Below, piece after piece: positions 1 to 8,833 of a stretch of DNA of 64,000 bases. The DNA comes from an uncultured Roseicyclus sp. (GTDB taxonomy: Bacteria > Pseudomonadota > Alphaproteobacteria > Rhodobacterales > Rhodobacteraceae), in contig CANLEH010000001.1 in assembly GCA_947489665.1 (NCBI GenBank), forward strand, positions 1,274,501-1,338,500. The letters are read 5' to 3'. Position 1 is the first letter of the stretch. Every line of letters begins with the position of its first letter. The position numbers and the translations under genes are program-made. The notes under the pieces were generated by a model, which searched no databases, was not told where the DNA came from, and saw only the letters and a program-made list of their open reading frames with translations.

Positions 1-2
1 GC

Positions 3-83
3 ATGGTCTGGACCGACACAGTGCCGCGTCGTTTGGTGGCTGTGCCGATCAACTCCGGCCAAGTGGCGGTTATTCGTCGCTGA
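3..83 (+). CDS. C-terminal end of an unidentified protein (partial)
   Basis: An open frame enters from the left edge and ends at TGA 81-83, giving a tail that finishes ...SGQVAVIRR. An ATG happens to fall at position 3, but the frame is open to the edge, so this is more likely the end of a longer gene than a 26-residue peptide. It converges on the gene that ends at 102. The product is not recognisable from this fragment. Confidence 0.4.
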   Translation: MVWTDTVPRRLVAVPINSGQVAVIRR

Positions 84-101
84 CCCGCTTGAGGCTTGCG
101 G

Positions 102-1121
102 TCAGCCTGCGCAGATTTCCTGTAGGCTGACCCAATCGCTGTCGCTGAGCACCGGGTCGGCCTGCTGGCCGCGCATCGGGTCAGCCTCAATCAACGCCAG
201 AACGCTTTCCCCTGAGACATCCTGCGCAAAAGCGTAGGGTTGCGAGGATATCCCAGCCTCCGTGAAATGACCCAGAAGGGCATCATCGTCGGCGCGCATC
301 GTGTCATGCGACAGCAGGTGCGCGGCATGGGCATGGATAGGCTCGGCCGCGACTTCGCCGGTGGTCAGCAGCCGGAAGGTCACGCCTAGGCCCGCATCGC
401 GCAGGAAAGCCTCAACCGGATCAACGGCTTGCGACCGGGTGCGTTCAGCCAGCAGATACCCCGCAAACACCTCGGGCGTCTCATGGTCTTCGGCCAGCGC
501 TGCCGAGGCGATGACGATGTTGCCGGGAAGGGTCAGCGTGTCGGGGATCGTCGCCGGGAAGACGACGATCTGGGGGGGCATGTCCGCGCCATAAGTTCTT
601 GAGGCCAGCCGAACCAGCGCCGTGCGCCCGCCGGACCCGCCACAGGGGCGACCCGCAATGGCGGCGATTTCCCCCAGAAGATCATGGCCGATTTCCAGCC
701 GCTTGGCGGGCGGCAGAAGCGAGACGGTTTGCCGGATGAGCGCATCGGGAAGCCAGAAAACCCCCAAAAGAATGCCGGCAAGGGTTGTGCCACCGGCAAG
801 GTAAAGGCGCAGGCGCCCCGGGCGGGGGCGGGATTTAGCAATGGCGGTTCGGATGCGTTCGACGGCCTGGATCATCTCGGGATCTGACAGCTCCAACTCC
901 TCATCGCTGTCGCGAGCAGGGGAGAAGAGCGCAGGCAACTTGCCGGGGTTGAGCCGTTCCACCGCCGCAAGGGACCAATGACCAACGGCTGCACCAGAGG
1001 CGGACGACATGACAAGCGAGGCATCGCCAAGCGACACGATCACCTCACGCCGCTGATCCTCGGCGTGTTCGCGCCAGAGGCCAATGGCCTCGAGCCGCCT
1101 GTATTCCTGAAGCGCAGTCAT
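102..1121 (-). CDS. Membrane-anchored M48-like protein lacking the HExxH site
   Basis: A 339-residue protein with one likely membrane helix at about residues 105-125 and no signal peptide. Residues 183-225 read like the core of M48 metallopeptidases: a beta strand, then 'LPGNIVIASAAL', an acidic stretch, and a helix where the family has its HExxH zinc site. Here that helix reads GYLLAERTR, so both zinc histidines are absent. By analogy with M48 peptidases it may be an inactive relative. The family assignment rests on the pattern alone. It stands alone on the minus strand, converging with the fragment at the left edge. An alternative is a Rhodobacteraceae-specific membrane protein unrelated to M48. 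Confidence 0.55.
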   Translation of the reverse strand: MTALQEYRRLEAIGLWREHAEDQRREVIVSLGDASLVMSSASGAAVGHWSLAAVERLNPGKLPALFSPARDSDEELELSDPEMIQAVERIRTAIAKSRPRPGRLRLYLAGGTTLAGILLGVFWLPDALIRQTVSLLPPAKRLEIGHDLLGEIAAIAGRPCGGSGGRTALVRLASRTYGADMPPQIVVFPATIPDTLTLPGNIVIASAALAEDHETPEVFAGYLLAERTRSQAVDPVEAFLRDAGLGVTFRLLTTGEVAAEPIHAHAAHLLSHDTMRADDDALLGHFTEAGISSQPYAFAQDVSGESVLALIEADPMRGQQADPVLSDSDWVSLQEICAG

Positions 1122-1268
1122 TGCCTGTTTGCGGTGCCCGGTGTCGTCTCACGCCTTAATGGCGTGGGCTTTGTAAGGCAGATGGTACACCAGAGTGCGT
1201 GTTGCAACAACGCAGGCCGCGCAAGGGCGTTTGGGACGCCCGTGCGATTGTTCAGGACTTGGGCGCGC

Positions 1269-2906
1269 CTAGAGGCTTGCCGCGCGTTTGCGAAGCTCGA
1301 ATTTCTGGATCTTGCCTGTGGAGGTTTTGGGAAGCTCCTCAAACACCACGCGCTTGGGCGTTTCAAACCCGGCAAGCTGTTTGCGAGCGAAGGCGATGAT
1401 CTCGTCCGCGTCGCCGGTGGCGCCCTCTTTCAGCTCCACATAAGCGCAGGGGACTTCGCCCCATTTGTCGTCAGCCTTGGCGACAACGGCACACAAGGAC
1501 ACCGACGGATGGCGCATCAGGACGCCTTCAACCTTGACGGAGCTGACATTTTCACCGCCGGAGATGATGATGTCCTTCGCGCGGTCGGCGATCTGGATGT
1601 AGCTGTCTGGGTGCTGCACGGCGATGTCGCCGGTGTGGAAATAGCCGCCTGCGAACGCTTCGGCTGTGGCCTCCGGGTTCTTGTAATAGCCCTTCATGGT
1701 GGAATTGCCGCGCATCATGATTTCGCCCTGCGTGGCACCGTCGCGGGTGACGGGGGCCATATCGTCCGGGGTCATCACGGCGATGTCGTCCATATTCGGA
1801 AGCGGCACGCCCTGGCGCGCCTTGATGGTGGCGCGGTCGTCTGGCGCCAGCGCGTTCCAATCATCGTCCTGCCAGAGGCATTCTGTGGCGTGGCCATAGG
1901 TTTCGGTCAGGCCGTAGACCTGCGTGACGTTGAAGCCCATCGTCTCAATCGCGGCGAGGGTGGCAGCGGCAGGCGGTGCGCCGGCGGTGAAGACTTCGAC
2001 GGTGTGATCGAAGCTGCGGCGGTCTTCATCCTTCGCATTTACGATCATGTTCAGAACGATGGGCGCGCCCCCCATATGGCTGACGCCCTGATCTGCGATG
2101 GCGTCGTAGATGGCTTTGGCGGTGATGTCGCGGCAGCAGACAATGGTGCCGCCCACGGCGGGCATCGTCCAGGTGTGGCACCAGTTGTTGCAGTGAAAGA
2201 GCGGCACGATGGCGAGGATCGTGGGATAAAGCGTCATCCGCCAGGCAATGGGCGTGCCCATGGTGATGAGGTACGCGCCGCGATGGTGGTAGACGACGCC
2301 CTTGGGCCGTCCAGTCGTGCCGGAGGTGTAGTTGAGCGCCAGGCTTTCCCATTCATCCTCAGGCATGATCCAGGGCGCGTCTGGATCGCCTTCGGCCAGC
2401 AGATCCTCGTACGTCGTGTGCCGACCGGAGGCAGGGTGGCCAGCATCTGCATCGGGGCATTCGATGATGATGGGGGCAGGGCCGTCCATCTTGGCAATGG
2501 CGTCTTCGACAAGGGGGAGGAATTGCGTGTCGGCCAGCACCATCTTCGCCTCACCATGGTCGAAGATATAGGCGACGGTTTCCACATCCAGGCGGATATT
2601 GATGGCGTTGAGCACGGCACCCGCGGCTGGAACGCCGAAATGTGCCTCCACATGGGGGTAGGTGTTGGGCAGGACCGTTGCGACAACGTCACCGGGGGCG
2701 ATGCCGCGTGCGCTGAGCGCCGAGGCGAGGCGTGAGACGCGGCCATGGTATTCGGCATAGGTTTTCCGGTGCGCGCCATCCACGACAGCGGTGCGGTTGG
2801 GGAACACGCGCGCGGCGCGTGCGAGGTGACTGAGCGGGGTCAACGGCACATAATTCGCCGCGTTCTTCCCCAGTCCGGTTTCGTCCTTCATCCACCCCAT
2901 GGCCAT
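1269..2906 (-). CDS. Acyl-CoA synthetase (AMP-binding, ANL superfamily)
   Basis: A 545-residue adenylate-forming ligase that activates a carboxylic acid to its CoA thioester via an acyl-AMP. The P-loop-like motif YTSGTTGRPKG is at residues 193-203, and the C-terminal catalytic lysine region is ELPKTSTGKIQK near residue 530. Length and layout fit medium/long-chain acyl-CoA ligases. The start ATG at 2906 follows a good GGGAGG ribosome site; an in-frame ATG six bases further in is a poorer fit. Nearby FadJ, thiolase and acyl-CoA dehydrogenase genes suggest it feeds beta-oxidation. DmdB, the 3-methylmercaptopropionate-CoA ligase of roseobacters, belongs to the same family and cannot be excluded; substrate cannot be read from the sequence. 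Confidence 0.88.
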   Translation of the reverse strand: MAMGWMKDETGLGKNAANYVPLTPLSHLARAARVFPNRTAVVDGAHRKTYAEYHGRVSRLASALSARGIAPGDVVATVLPNTYPHVEAHFGVPAAGAVLNAINIRLDVETVAYIFDHGEAKMVLADTQFLPLVEDAIAKMDGPAPIIIECPDADAGHPASGRHTTYEDLLAEGDPDAPWIMPEDEWESLALNYTSGTTGRPKGVVYHHRGAYLITMGTPIAWRMTLYPTILAIVPLFHCNNWCHTWTMPAVGGTIVCCRDITAKAIYDAIADQGVSHMGGAPIVLNMIVNAKDEDRRSFDHTVEVFTAGAPPAAATLAAIETMGFNVTQVYGLTETYGHATECLWQDDDWNALAPDDRATIKARQGVPLPNMDDIAVMTPDDMAPVTRDGATQGEIMMRGNSTMKGYYKNPEATAEAFAGGYFHTGDIAVQHPDSYIQIADRAKDIIISGGENVSSVKVEGVLMRHPSVSLCAVVAKADDKWGEVPCAYVELKEGATGDADEIIAFARKQLAGFETPKRVVFEELPKTSTGKIQKFELRKRAASL

Positions 2907-3219
2907 GCCTCCCTAACGCGAAACCAAAGTGTTCCGGGTGTGATGGCGGATCATTCGGGAAAAGGGAAGGGACAAGGCGCGCCGCCCGCGGGGAAGGTGG
3001 GACAGGGCGGGCGGCGCGACGCGCGGAGGGACAGGTCCGCGCAGGGGACATATGTACATGTCACGGGGCAGGCATTTGGTTCCGTCGCGGGCGCAAGCAT
3101 TTTGTTTTGCCGTGTGCAGTTTTCTGCTCACGCGCCGAAGTTATCCACAGAAACCCTTTGCACTCGGGACGCCCGATGCTGTAGCCATGCAGGCAAAACA
3201 TACAAAATATGAGGCAAGC
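2907..3219. other. Divergent intergenic region between acyl-CoA synthetase and omp gene
   Basis: About 313 bp with no convincing gene. It must hold the promoters of both flanking genes. A perfect consensus DnaA box, TTATCCACA, lies at 3141-3149, about 70 bp upstream of the beta-barrel protein start. It is a single box with no AT-rich unwinding element, so it is not an origin. Confidence 0.5.
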
Positions 3220-3786
3220 ATGGACTATTCACGCGTTTTCGCGGCCTGTGCCGCGTGTATGATCGCCACCGGTGCGCAAGCACAGGATGCGGATTGGACG
3301 GGGCTTTATGGCGGCGTTCAGCTGGATATGGCGACGGTTGACCTTTCGATCCCGAATGGTGGCGCCACCACCAATGATGGCAATGGCCTGATGTACGGCC
3401 TGAACGGCGGCTATCGCCGTGATCTGGGCCAGGTGGTTCTGGGGGCGGCGGCGACGCTGACCTTCGGCAATTTCGACACGCCGCCGGTGGGTGGGGGCAG
3501 CGATGCCTCGTCCTTCGGCTCGCTCGCCACGGTGGGCGTTGAGGTCGGCTATGATCTGGGTGAGGTGCTGGTCTACGGCGAGTTGGGCCATACCTGGGCC
3601 ACGCGCACCGATGCGGGCAATACACGCCGGTTCGACGGCGGGCTGCAATACGGCATTGGTGCCGATTTCATGCTGAATGATCAGATCATGATCGGTGGCG
3701 GGGTATCGCGCACGGAGCTGGACAGTTTTGGCGGCAGCGATGCCAGCATCACGACCTTTGGGGCGCGGGCGGCGTATCGGTTCTGA
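3220..3786 (+). CDS. Outer-membrane beta-barrel protein (OmpA-like/porin family)
   Basis: A 188-residue secreted protein. The signal peptide runs to about residue 20, with a cleavage-like AQA before QDADWTGLYGG. The mature part is Gly-rich with alternating hydrophobic strands and ends in ...AAYRF, a terminal aromatic residue that is the usual outer-membrane barrel assembly signal. 'DWTGLYGGVQ' is typical of the small 8-strand barrels of alphaproteobacteria. The ATG at 3220 is chosen because it directly precedes the signal peptide and has GAGGC upstream; an in-frame ATG at 3187 would add 11 residues. It is transcribed away from the acyl-CoA synthetase and shows no operon partner. Confidence 0.8.
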   Translation: MDYSRVFAACAACMIATGAQAQDADWTGLYGGVQLDMATVDLSIPNGGATTNDGNGLMYGLNGGYRRDLGQVVLGAAATLTFGNFDTPPVGGGSDASSFGSLATVGVEVGYDLGEVLVYGELGHTWATRTDAGNTRRFDGGLQYGIGADFMLNDQIMIGGGVSRTELDSFGGSDASITTFGARAAYRF

Positions 3787-3792
3787 TAGGGT

Positions 3793-4158
3793 TCAAGCGG
3801 CGCGCAGGATCGACTGCATCTTCTTTCCGCGCGCCAGTTCATCGACCAGCTTGTCGAGATAGCGGACCTTTTGGATGAGGTCGTCCTCGATGTCTTCCAC
3901 ACGAATGCCACAGACGACGCCTGTGATCAGGTGTGCGTTGGGGTTGAGTGTGGCGCGGTCGAAGAAGGTCTCAAAGTCAATGTCTTCGGCGATGAGCCGC
4001 TGGATTGCCGCATCATTAAAGCCGGTGAGCCAGGTGATGACCTGATCCAGTTCGGCCTGGCTATGGCCCTTCTTCTCCACCTTGGTGAGGTAGCAGGGAT
4101 AGATCTGCGCAAACCGCATCCGGGCGAAGGTATCGCGGGTTGCTTTGGTGGAGGCCAT
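3793..4158 (-). CDS. DUF2200 family protein
   Basis: A 121-residue soluble protein, close to full length for DUF2200, whose function is unknown. Typical features are the N-terminal 'RMRFAQIYPCYLTKVEKKG' and the central 'ITWLTGF', followed by a long charged C-terminal helix. The frame is open further upstream to 4623, but only the ATG at 4158 gives a family-like N-terminus, and the upstream part runs antisense through fadJ. It is convergent with the omp gene (6 bp apart) and lies just downstream of the fadJ terminator, so it is probably transcribed on its own. Confidence 0.8.
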   Translation of the reverse strand: MASTKATRDTFARMRFAQIYPCYLTKVEKKGHSQAELDQVITWLTGFNDAAIQRLIAEDIDFETFFDRATLNPNAHLITGVVCGIRVEDIEDDLIQKVRYLDKLVDELARGKKMQSILRAA

Positions 4159-4200
4159 GGTGCCTGTCCCTTTCCGGAGGCATGGGAACAGGGTAGCGCA

Positions 4201-4239
4201 AAAGAAAATGCCCCGGCAACTCTGGGTTGGCCGGGGCAT
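4201..4239 (-). terminator. Rho-independent terminator after fadJ
   Basis: A perfect 10-bp stem (ATGCCCCGGC / GCCGGGGCAT, 4208-4217 with 4230-4239) is followed on the minus strand by a T-rich tract (4201-4208). It lies 20 bp past the fadJ stop and would end the minus-strand thiolase-NTF2-fadJ transcript before the DUF2200 gene. Confidence 0.85.
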
Positions 4240-4259
4240 TCTTTGGCATTTCGTAAGGG

Positions 4260-6461
4260 TTAGGCCGCTTTGCTGTCGACGCCTTCGCCGAAGCGACCGT
4301 AGAAGCTTTGGCCTTTCTCTGCCATCTCGCGCAGGAGCGGTGGGCACGCGAAGCGGTCGCCGTATTGGGCGGTGAGTTGATCGCAACGTTCGGCGGCGTA
4401 GGCGGTGCCGAGGATATCGAGCCAGCTGAACGGGCCGCCGGACCAGGGTGCAAAGCCCCAGCCGAGGATGGCACCCACATCCCCTTCGCGGATGTCCATG
4501 AGAACACCGGCTTCCAGTGCGCGGACGGCTTCGAGGACTTGGGCGAAGAGCAGGCGATGCTGGACTTCGACGAGGTCCGGTTGTTCGTCCTTGGTCGGGT
4601 AGCGGGCCGTAAGGCCATCCCACAGGCCGGTGCGCTTGCCTTTGTCGTCATAGGCGTAGAACCCGGCGGCGGCTTTGCGGCCAAGGCGGCCTTCGCCTTC
4701 CATCCAGAAGATCAGCTCATCCGTGGTGTCGTCGTAATCGGGATCGCCCGCTTTTGTGGCCCGCGCAATCTTGGCGCCGAGGTCGATGGAGGTCTCGTCG
4801 GTCAGTTGCAGGGGGCCGAGGGGCATACCGACCAGCTTGGCGGCATTCTCAATCAGTGCAGGCGCGACGCCTTCCTGCACCATGCGGACGCCTTCGTTGA
4901 CGTAAGGCAGGATGCAGCGGTTGGCGTAGAAGAAGCGCTCGTCATTGACGACGATGGGCGTCTTGCGGATCTGACGGACGAAATCGAGGGCCTTTGCGAC
5001 GGCGACATCGCCGGTGGCCTTGCCCTTGATGATCTCGACCAGCAGCATCTTGTCGACGGGCGAGAAGAAGTGGATGCCGATGAATTGCTCAGGGCGGCTG
5101 CTGGCTTTCGACAGCATGGTGATCGGCAGGGTGGAGGTGTTGGTGGCGAAGATGCCGTCCGCATTCATGACCGCTTCGGCCTTGGCGGTGACTTCGGCCT
5201 TCACCTTCGGGTCTTCGAACACGGCCTCGACAATCAGGTCGCAGCCTTTGAGGGCGTCGTAGTCGGTGGTGGCAGTGATACGGCCAAGGACCTCGGCCTT
5301 CTTGTCTTCGGTGACCTTGCCGCGCTTCATGCCCTTGTCGAGCAAGCCCTCGGAATAGGCCTTGCCCTTGACAGCACTCTCTTGGGCCGCGTCGATCAGG
5401 ACGACTTCGATCCCTGCATTGGCCGAGACATAGGCAATGCCTGCGCCCATCATGCCAGCGCCGAGGATGCCGACTTTTTGGACGGTTTGATCGTCAACGG
5501 CGGGGCGGTTCGCGCCCTTTTCTAGCGCTTCCTTGTTGAGGAAGATCGACCGGATCATCGCGGAGGAGGACGGGTTCATCAGGACTTGGGTGAAGTAGCG
5601 CGCCTCAATCCTGAGCGCGGTGTCGAAATCGACCAGCGCGCCTTCGTAGACCGAGCTCAGCAGCGCCTTGGCCGCCGGGTAGACGCCCTTGGTCTTGCCG
5701 TGGATCATGGCGGAAGCGCCCACGAAGGTCATGAAACCTGCGGGGTGATAGGGTGCGCCGCCGGGCATTTTGAATCCCTTGGCGTCCCAGGGTTTGACGA
5801 TGTCGGCGGGCGCGGCGTTCAGGACCCAATCCTTGGCGGCCTGCAGAAGCTCCTCTGCGGGCACGACGTTGTCGATGAGCTGCGCGGATTTTGCTTTCTT
5901 GGGGTCGAGCATCCGGCCTTCGAGCAGGACGGGGGCCGCAGCCATCGCGCCGACCATGCGGGAATAGCGGGTGGTGCCGCCCGCGCCGGGGAAGATGCCG
6001 ACGAGGATTTCGGGCAGGCCGATCTTGGCCTTGGGATTGTCGGCCATCACACGGTGGTGGCAGGCCAGTGCAATCTCTGTCCCGATGCCGGCACAGGTGC
6101 CGGGCAGGGCGCAGGCGATGGGCTTGCCGCCTTTGTTTGTCTTGGGTTCCATGCCGGCGCGTTCGATCTTCCGCAGGATGCGGTGGCCGTTCATGATGAA
6201 ATCGAACAGGCCCTGGGCGGGGTTGTCGCCGCTTTCTTCGCGGATTGTGGCCAGCGTGTTGAGGTCCATGCCGCCGGCGAAGTCTTTCTTGCCGGAGGTG
6301 ATGACGATGCCTTTGACGGCGTCGTCGGCCAGAGCCTGATCAATCAGGTCTTCGCAGGTCTGGAATGCCTCACGGTTGAGGACGTTCATCGACTTGCCGG
6401 GCACATCCCAGGTAACAACAGCGACGCCATCGGCGTCGATTTCCATCGTGAAATCGCTCAT
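4260..6461 (-). CDS. fadJ: Bifunctional enoyl-CoA hydratase / 3-hydroxyacyl-CoA dehydrogenase
   Basis: A 733-residue beta-oxidation multienzyme, normal length for FadJ/FadB alpha subunits. The N-terminal crotonase domain (about 1-200) shows both catalytic glutamates in context: GIGTEIALAC (E129) and GLPEILVGIFPGAGG (E151). The NAD-binding fingerprint GAGMMGAG is at residues 334-341. The dehydrogenase His motif HFFSPVDKM follows, and the C-terminal dehydrogenase domain is complete. It hydrates 2-enoyl-CoA and oxidises the 3-hydroxyacyl-CoA, handing product to the thiolase encoded upstream in the same transcript. Its start overlaps the preceding NTF2-like gene by 4 nt (ATGA), indicating translational coupling. 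Confidence 0.93.
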   Translation of the reverse strand: MSDFTMEIDADGVAVVTWDVPGKSMNVLNREAFQTCEDLIDQALADDAVKGIVITSGKKDFAGGMDLNTLATIREESGDNPAQGLFDFIMNGHRILRKIERAGMEPKTNKGGKPIACALPGTCAGIGTEIALACHHRVMADNPKAKIGLPEILVGIFPGAGGTTRYSRMVGAMAAAPVLLEGRMLDPKKAKSAQLIDNVVPAEELLQAAKDWVLNAAPADIVKPWDAKGFKMPGGAPYHPAGFMTFVGASAMIHGKTKGVYPAAKALLSSVYEGALVDFDTALRIEARYFTQVLMNPSSSAMIRSIFLNKEALEKGANRPAVDDQTVQKVGILGAGMMGAGIAYVSANAGIEVVLIDAAQESAVKGKAYSEGLLDKGMKRGKVTEDKKAEVLGRITATTDYDALKGCDLIVEAVFEDPKVKAEVTAKAEAVMNADGIFATNTSTLPITMLSKASSRPEQFIGIHFFSPVDKMLLVEIIKGKATGDVAVAKALDFVRQIRKTPIVVNDERFFYANRCILPYVNEGVRMVQEGVAPALIENAAKLVGMPLGPLQLTDETSIDLGAKIARATKAGDPDYDDTTDELIFWMEGEGRLGRKAAAGFYAYDDKGKRTGLWDGLTARYPTKDEQPDLVEVQHRLLFAQVLEAVRALEAGVLMDIREGDVGAILGWGFAPWSGGPFSWLDILGTAYAAERCDQLTAQYGDRFACPPLLREMAEKGQSFYGRFGEGVDSKAA

Positions 6462-7438
6462 GGCTTTTTCATCCTCTTCTGAATTTCGGACATGGTCGGA
6501 AGGCGCGACGAGGCCTTGAAGCTCGCCTCAGGCGGAAGGCCGTGCTCTCCCGACAAGGAGTTTGTGACGGAACTGCATTTCCACTGCCCCTCAGCGAGGG
6601 TCAGGATCATGCGGCTTTTGACGGGGCCCATTTGCAGCGTGCCACCGCCTTCAAAGGTGGTTTCGTGGTAGCCGCAAATGCGATCGGACGAGATGAAATT
6701 GGCAGACGTGATCCTGCGATTGACCGTGCCGCCCGTGTCTTCGACCAGCTTGAGCATTGCATTGAAGAAGTCGCGCATGTCGTCCGGCGTCTCGTAGACC
6801 ATGTCTGATCCATCGTAGTGCGCCGTGATCGGACATTGGAATTGGTCGGCCCAACCTTTGAAGTTCGCCTCGTTCTGGTTTCTGTCCAAAACGTCGAGAA
6901 ACGCACGATAAAGCGGCTCGGCGTTGGAATGGGACACGCGGATGTCGTTTTGCGTGTCCTGCCAGCGTTCGGCAAAGCTGCCCGGCTGCGATTTCACTGC
7001 GCCAATGGGGAAGCGGACGTTTTCCAATTCATGCTCGGCTTCGATCACCTTCCAGATCCCGTCACCTGTGTCGCGCAGGAACATGTGGCTTTGATAGCTT
7101 GGCAGGATCGACGTGGCGTCGCGCAGAACGTAGGTTTCATGCCAGCCTTCGATCAGCGTGTCCGACAATTGGCGGGCTTGTTTGACCAGACGGATATAGT
7201 TGGTCACGCCGTGCCCGTTGAGGCTTTCAGAGTGTTGGCGTGTATCGTCCAGCATGTCCTGTCGGGTCTCGATCAGCGTTTCGCCTTTGCGGGTCCGGAT
7301 CAGGAGGGGCAGGGCGAAATAGTTGATGCACTCCTCGACATTGCCGACGAACAGCAGGTCAGACACGCAATCAAGGTGATCTTGATAGATGGTCGCGGCC
7401 CGGTCGAGCGCGGCACTGTTGGGCAAGACGTCGCTCAT
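6458..7438 (-). CDS. Tandem NTF2/SnoaL-like protein in beta-oxidation operon
   Basis: A 326-residue soluble protein of unrecognised family. It appears to contain two copies of an NTF2/SnoaL-like fold: residues about 15-145 and about 175-300. Each has an initial helix with a 'Y..HLD.....D' or 'YRAFLDVLDRN' pattern, then aromatic-rich strands (for example 'GWHETYVLRDA' and 'GYHETTFEGGG') and a terminal 'GIWKVIEAEH' or 'GQWKCSSVTN' strand. No catalytic residues can be assigned. It lies between thiolase and fadJ, coupled to fadJ by a 4-nt overlap, so it likely serves acyl-CoA metabolism or its regulation. The fold assignment is pattern inference. Confidence 0.6.
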   Translation of the reverse strand: MSDVLPNSAALDRAATIYQDHLDCVSDLLFVGNVEECINYFALPLLIRTRKGETLIETRQDMLDDTRQHSESLNGHGVTNYIRLVKQARQLSDTLIEGWHETYVLRDATSILPSYQSHMFLRDTGDGIWKVIEAEHELENVRFPIGAVKSQPGSFAERWQDTQNDIRVSHSNAEPLYRAFLDVLDRNQNEANFKGWADQFQCPITAHYDGSDMVYETPDDMRDFFNAMLKLVEDTGGTVNRRITSANFISSDRICGYHETTFEGGGTLQMGPVKSRMILTLAEGQWKCSSVTNSLSGEHGLPPEASFKASSRLPTMSEIQKRMKKP

Positions 7439-7498
7439 GACGCCTGCCCGGCGTGCCGGGACCTCTGCCTGATATGATCGGGCGACCGGGCCAATGGT

Positions 7499-8710
7499 TC
7501 AGACGCGTTCGAGGATGGTGGCCGACCCCATTCCGGCGGCAACACACAAGGTGGCGAGGCCGATTTCCTTGTCGGCGCGCTCCATCTCGTCGAGCAATGT
7601 GCCGAGGATCATGGCACCGGTGGCCCCCAGCGGGTGGCCCATGGCAATCGCGCCGCCGTTGACGTTGACCTTGGCCGGATCGGCATCAAACGCTTGCATG
7701 AAGCGCAGCACGACCGAAGCGAAGGCTTCGTTGACCTCAAACAGGTCGATGTCCGAGAAGCTCATGCCAGTCTCTGCCAGGATCTTTTCGGTCACTGGCA
7801 CGGGACCGGTGAGGTTGATCGTGGGATCGGTGCCGATCTTGGTGTTGGCCTTGATGCGGGCGCGGGGCGTGAGGCCCCATTTCTCGCCGAACTCCTTGTT
7901 GCCGACGAGGATCGCGGCGGAGCCATCGACGATGCCCGAGGAGTTCCCGGCATGGTGGATGTGGTTGATCGCCTCAAGATGCGGGTATTTCATCAGCGCG
8001 ATGGTGTCGAAGCCGGGCATGACCTCTCCCATCTCCTTGAAGGCGGGCTTGAGGGCGCCGAGCGACTGCATGTCGGTCTGCGGGCGCATATATTCGTCGT
8101 GGTCGAGGATCGTGAGGCCGTTCTGATCCTTCACGGTGATCACGGATTTGGAGAAGCGGTTGTCATCCCATGCGGCCTTGGCGCGGCGCTGGCTTTCAAC
8201 CGCGTATTCGTCGGCCTGATCTCGGTTGAAGCCGTATTCCGTCGCGATGATGTCGGCGGAGATGCCTTGCGGCACGAAATAGCTGTCCATGGCCAGTTGC
8301 GGATCGACGGCCATGGCGGCCCCGTCTGAGCCCATGGCGACACGGCCCATCATCTCGACCCCGCCTGCGATATAGCCGTCACCGGCACCGCCCTTGACCT
8401 GGTTGGCGGCGAGATTCACAGCCTCCAAACCGCTCGCGCAGAAGCGGTTGATGGCGAGGCCGGGGATGCTCTCATCAAGATCTGATGCAAGAACCGCAGC
8501 GCGGGCGAGGCAGCCGCCCTGTTCCATCACCTGGGTGACGTTGCCCCAGATCACATCTTCGACGGCATGACCCTCGAGGTTGTTGCGTTCCTTGAGTGTG
8601 TTCAGCGTGAAGGCCGAGAGGCGCGCGGCGGTGACTTCGTGAAGGGCACCGTCCTTGCGGCCTTTGCCGCGCGGGGTCCGGATGGCGTCGTAGATATAAG
8701 CGTCGGTCAT
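7499..8710 (-). CDS. fadA: Acetyl-CoA C-acyltransferase (thiolase)
   Basis: A 403-residue thiolase cleaving 3-ketoacyl-CoA to acetyl-CoA and a shortened acyl-CoA, the last step of beta-oxidation. The nucleophilic cysteine is C91 in 'INRFCASGLEAVN'. The C-terminal motifs GGAIAMGHPLGATGA and TLCVAAGMGSA carry the catalytic His and second Cys. It is first in a minus-strand set with the NTF2-like gene and fadJ (60-bp gap). Beta-oxidation and biosynthetic thiolases share these motifs; context favours the degradative role. Confidence 0.9.
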   Translation of the reverse strand: MTDAYIYDAIRTPRGKGRKDGALHEVTAARLSAFTLNTLKERNNLEGHAVEDVIWGNVTQVMEQGGCLARAAVLASDLDESIPGLAINRFCASGLEAVNLAANQVKGGAGDGYIAGGVEMMGRVAMGSDGAAMAVDPQLAMDSYFVPQGISADIIATEYGFNRDQADEYAVESQRRAKAAWDDNRFSKSVITVKDQNGLTILDHDEYMRPQTDMQSLGALKPAFKEMGEVMPGFDTIALMKYPHLEAINHIHHAGNSSGIVDGSAAILVGNKEFGEKWGLTPRARIKANTKIGTDPTINLTGPVPVTEKILAETGMSFSDIDLFEVNEAFASVVLRFMQAFDADPAKVNVNGGAIAMGHPLGATGAMILGTLLDEMERADKEIGLATLCVAAGMGSATILERV

Positions 8711-8833
8711 GAATGTCCTCCGAGTTTCATCGCCGCGAGGGACGCGGTGTTGATCCTAGACATGGGATGAATGGGCAGGGCCGCGCAAGCGCCTGCGCGG
8801 GCCTGTGACGTGACGTTCTGGTAAACTTGTGCG

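Noticed and set aside
978-2735. Long plus-strand open frame (585 codons) opposite the acyl-CoA synthetase
   Set aside because: It is antisense to a gene with clear motifs. High-G+C genes commonly leave such frames open, and the product has no recognisable domain. The same applies to 4308-5525, 11369-13120, 17693-18940 and 22261-23349.
3141-3149. Perfect DnaA box TTATCCACA upstream of the omp gene
   Set aside because: A single box with no cluster, no AT-rich unwinding region and no dnaA/gidA-type neighbours; not an origin. It is noted only in the intergenic feature.
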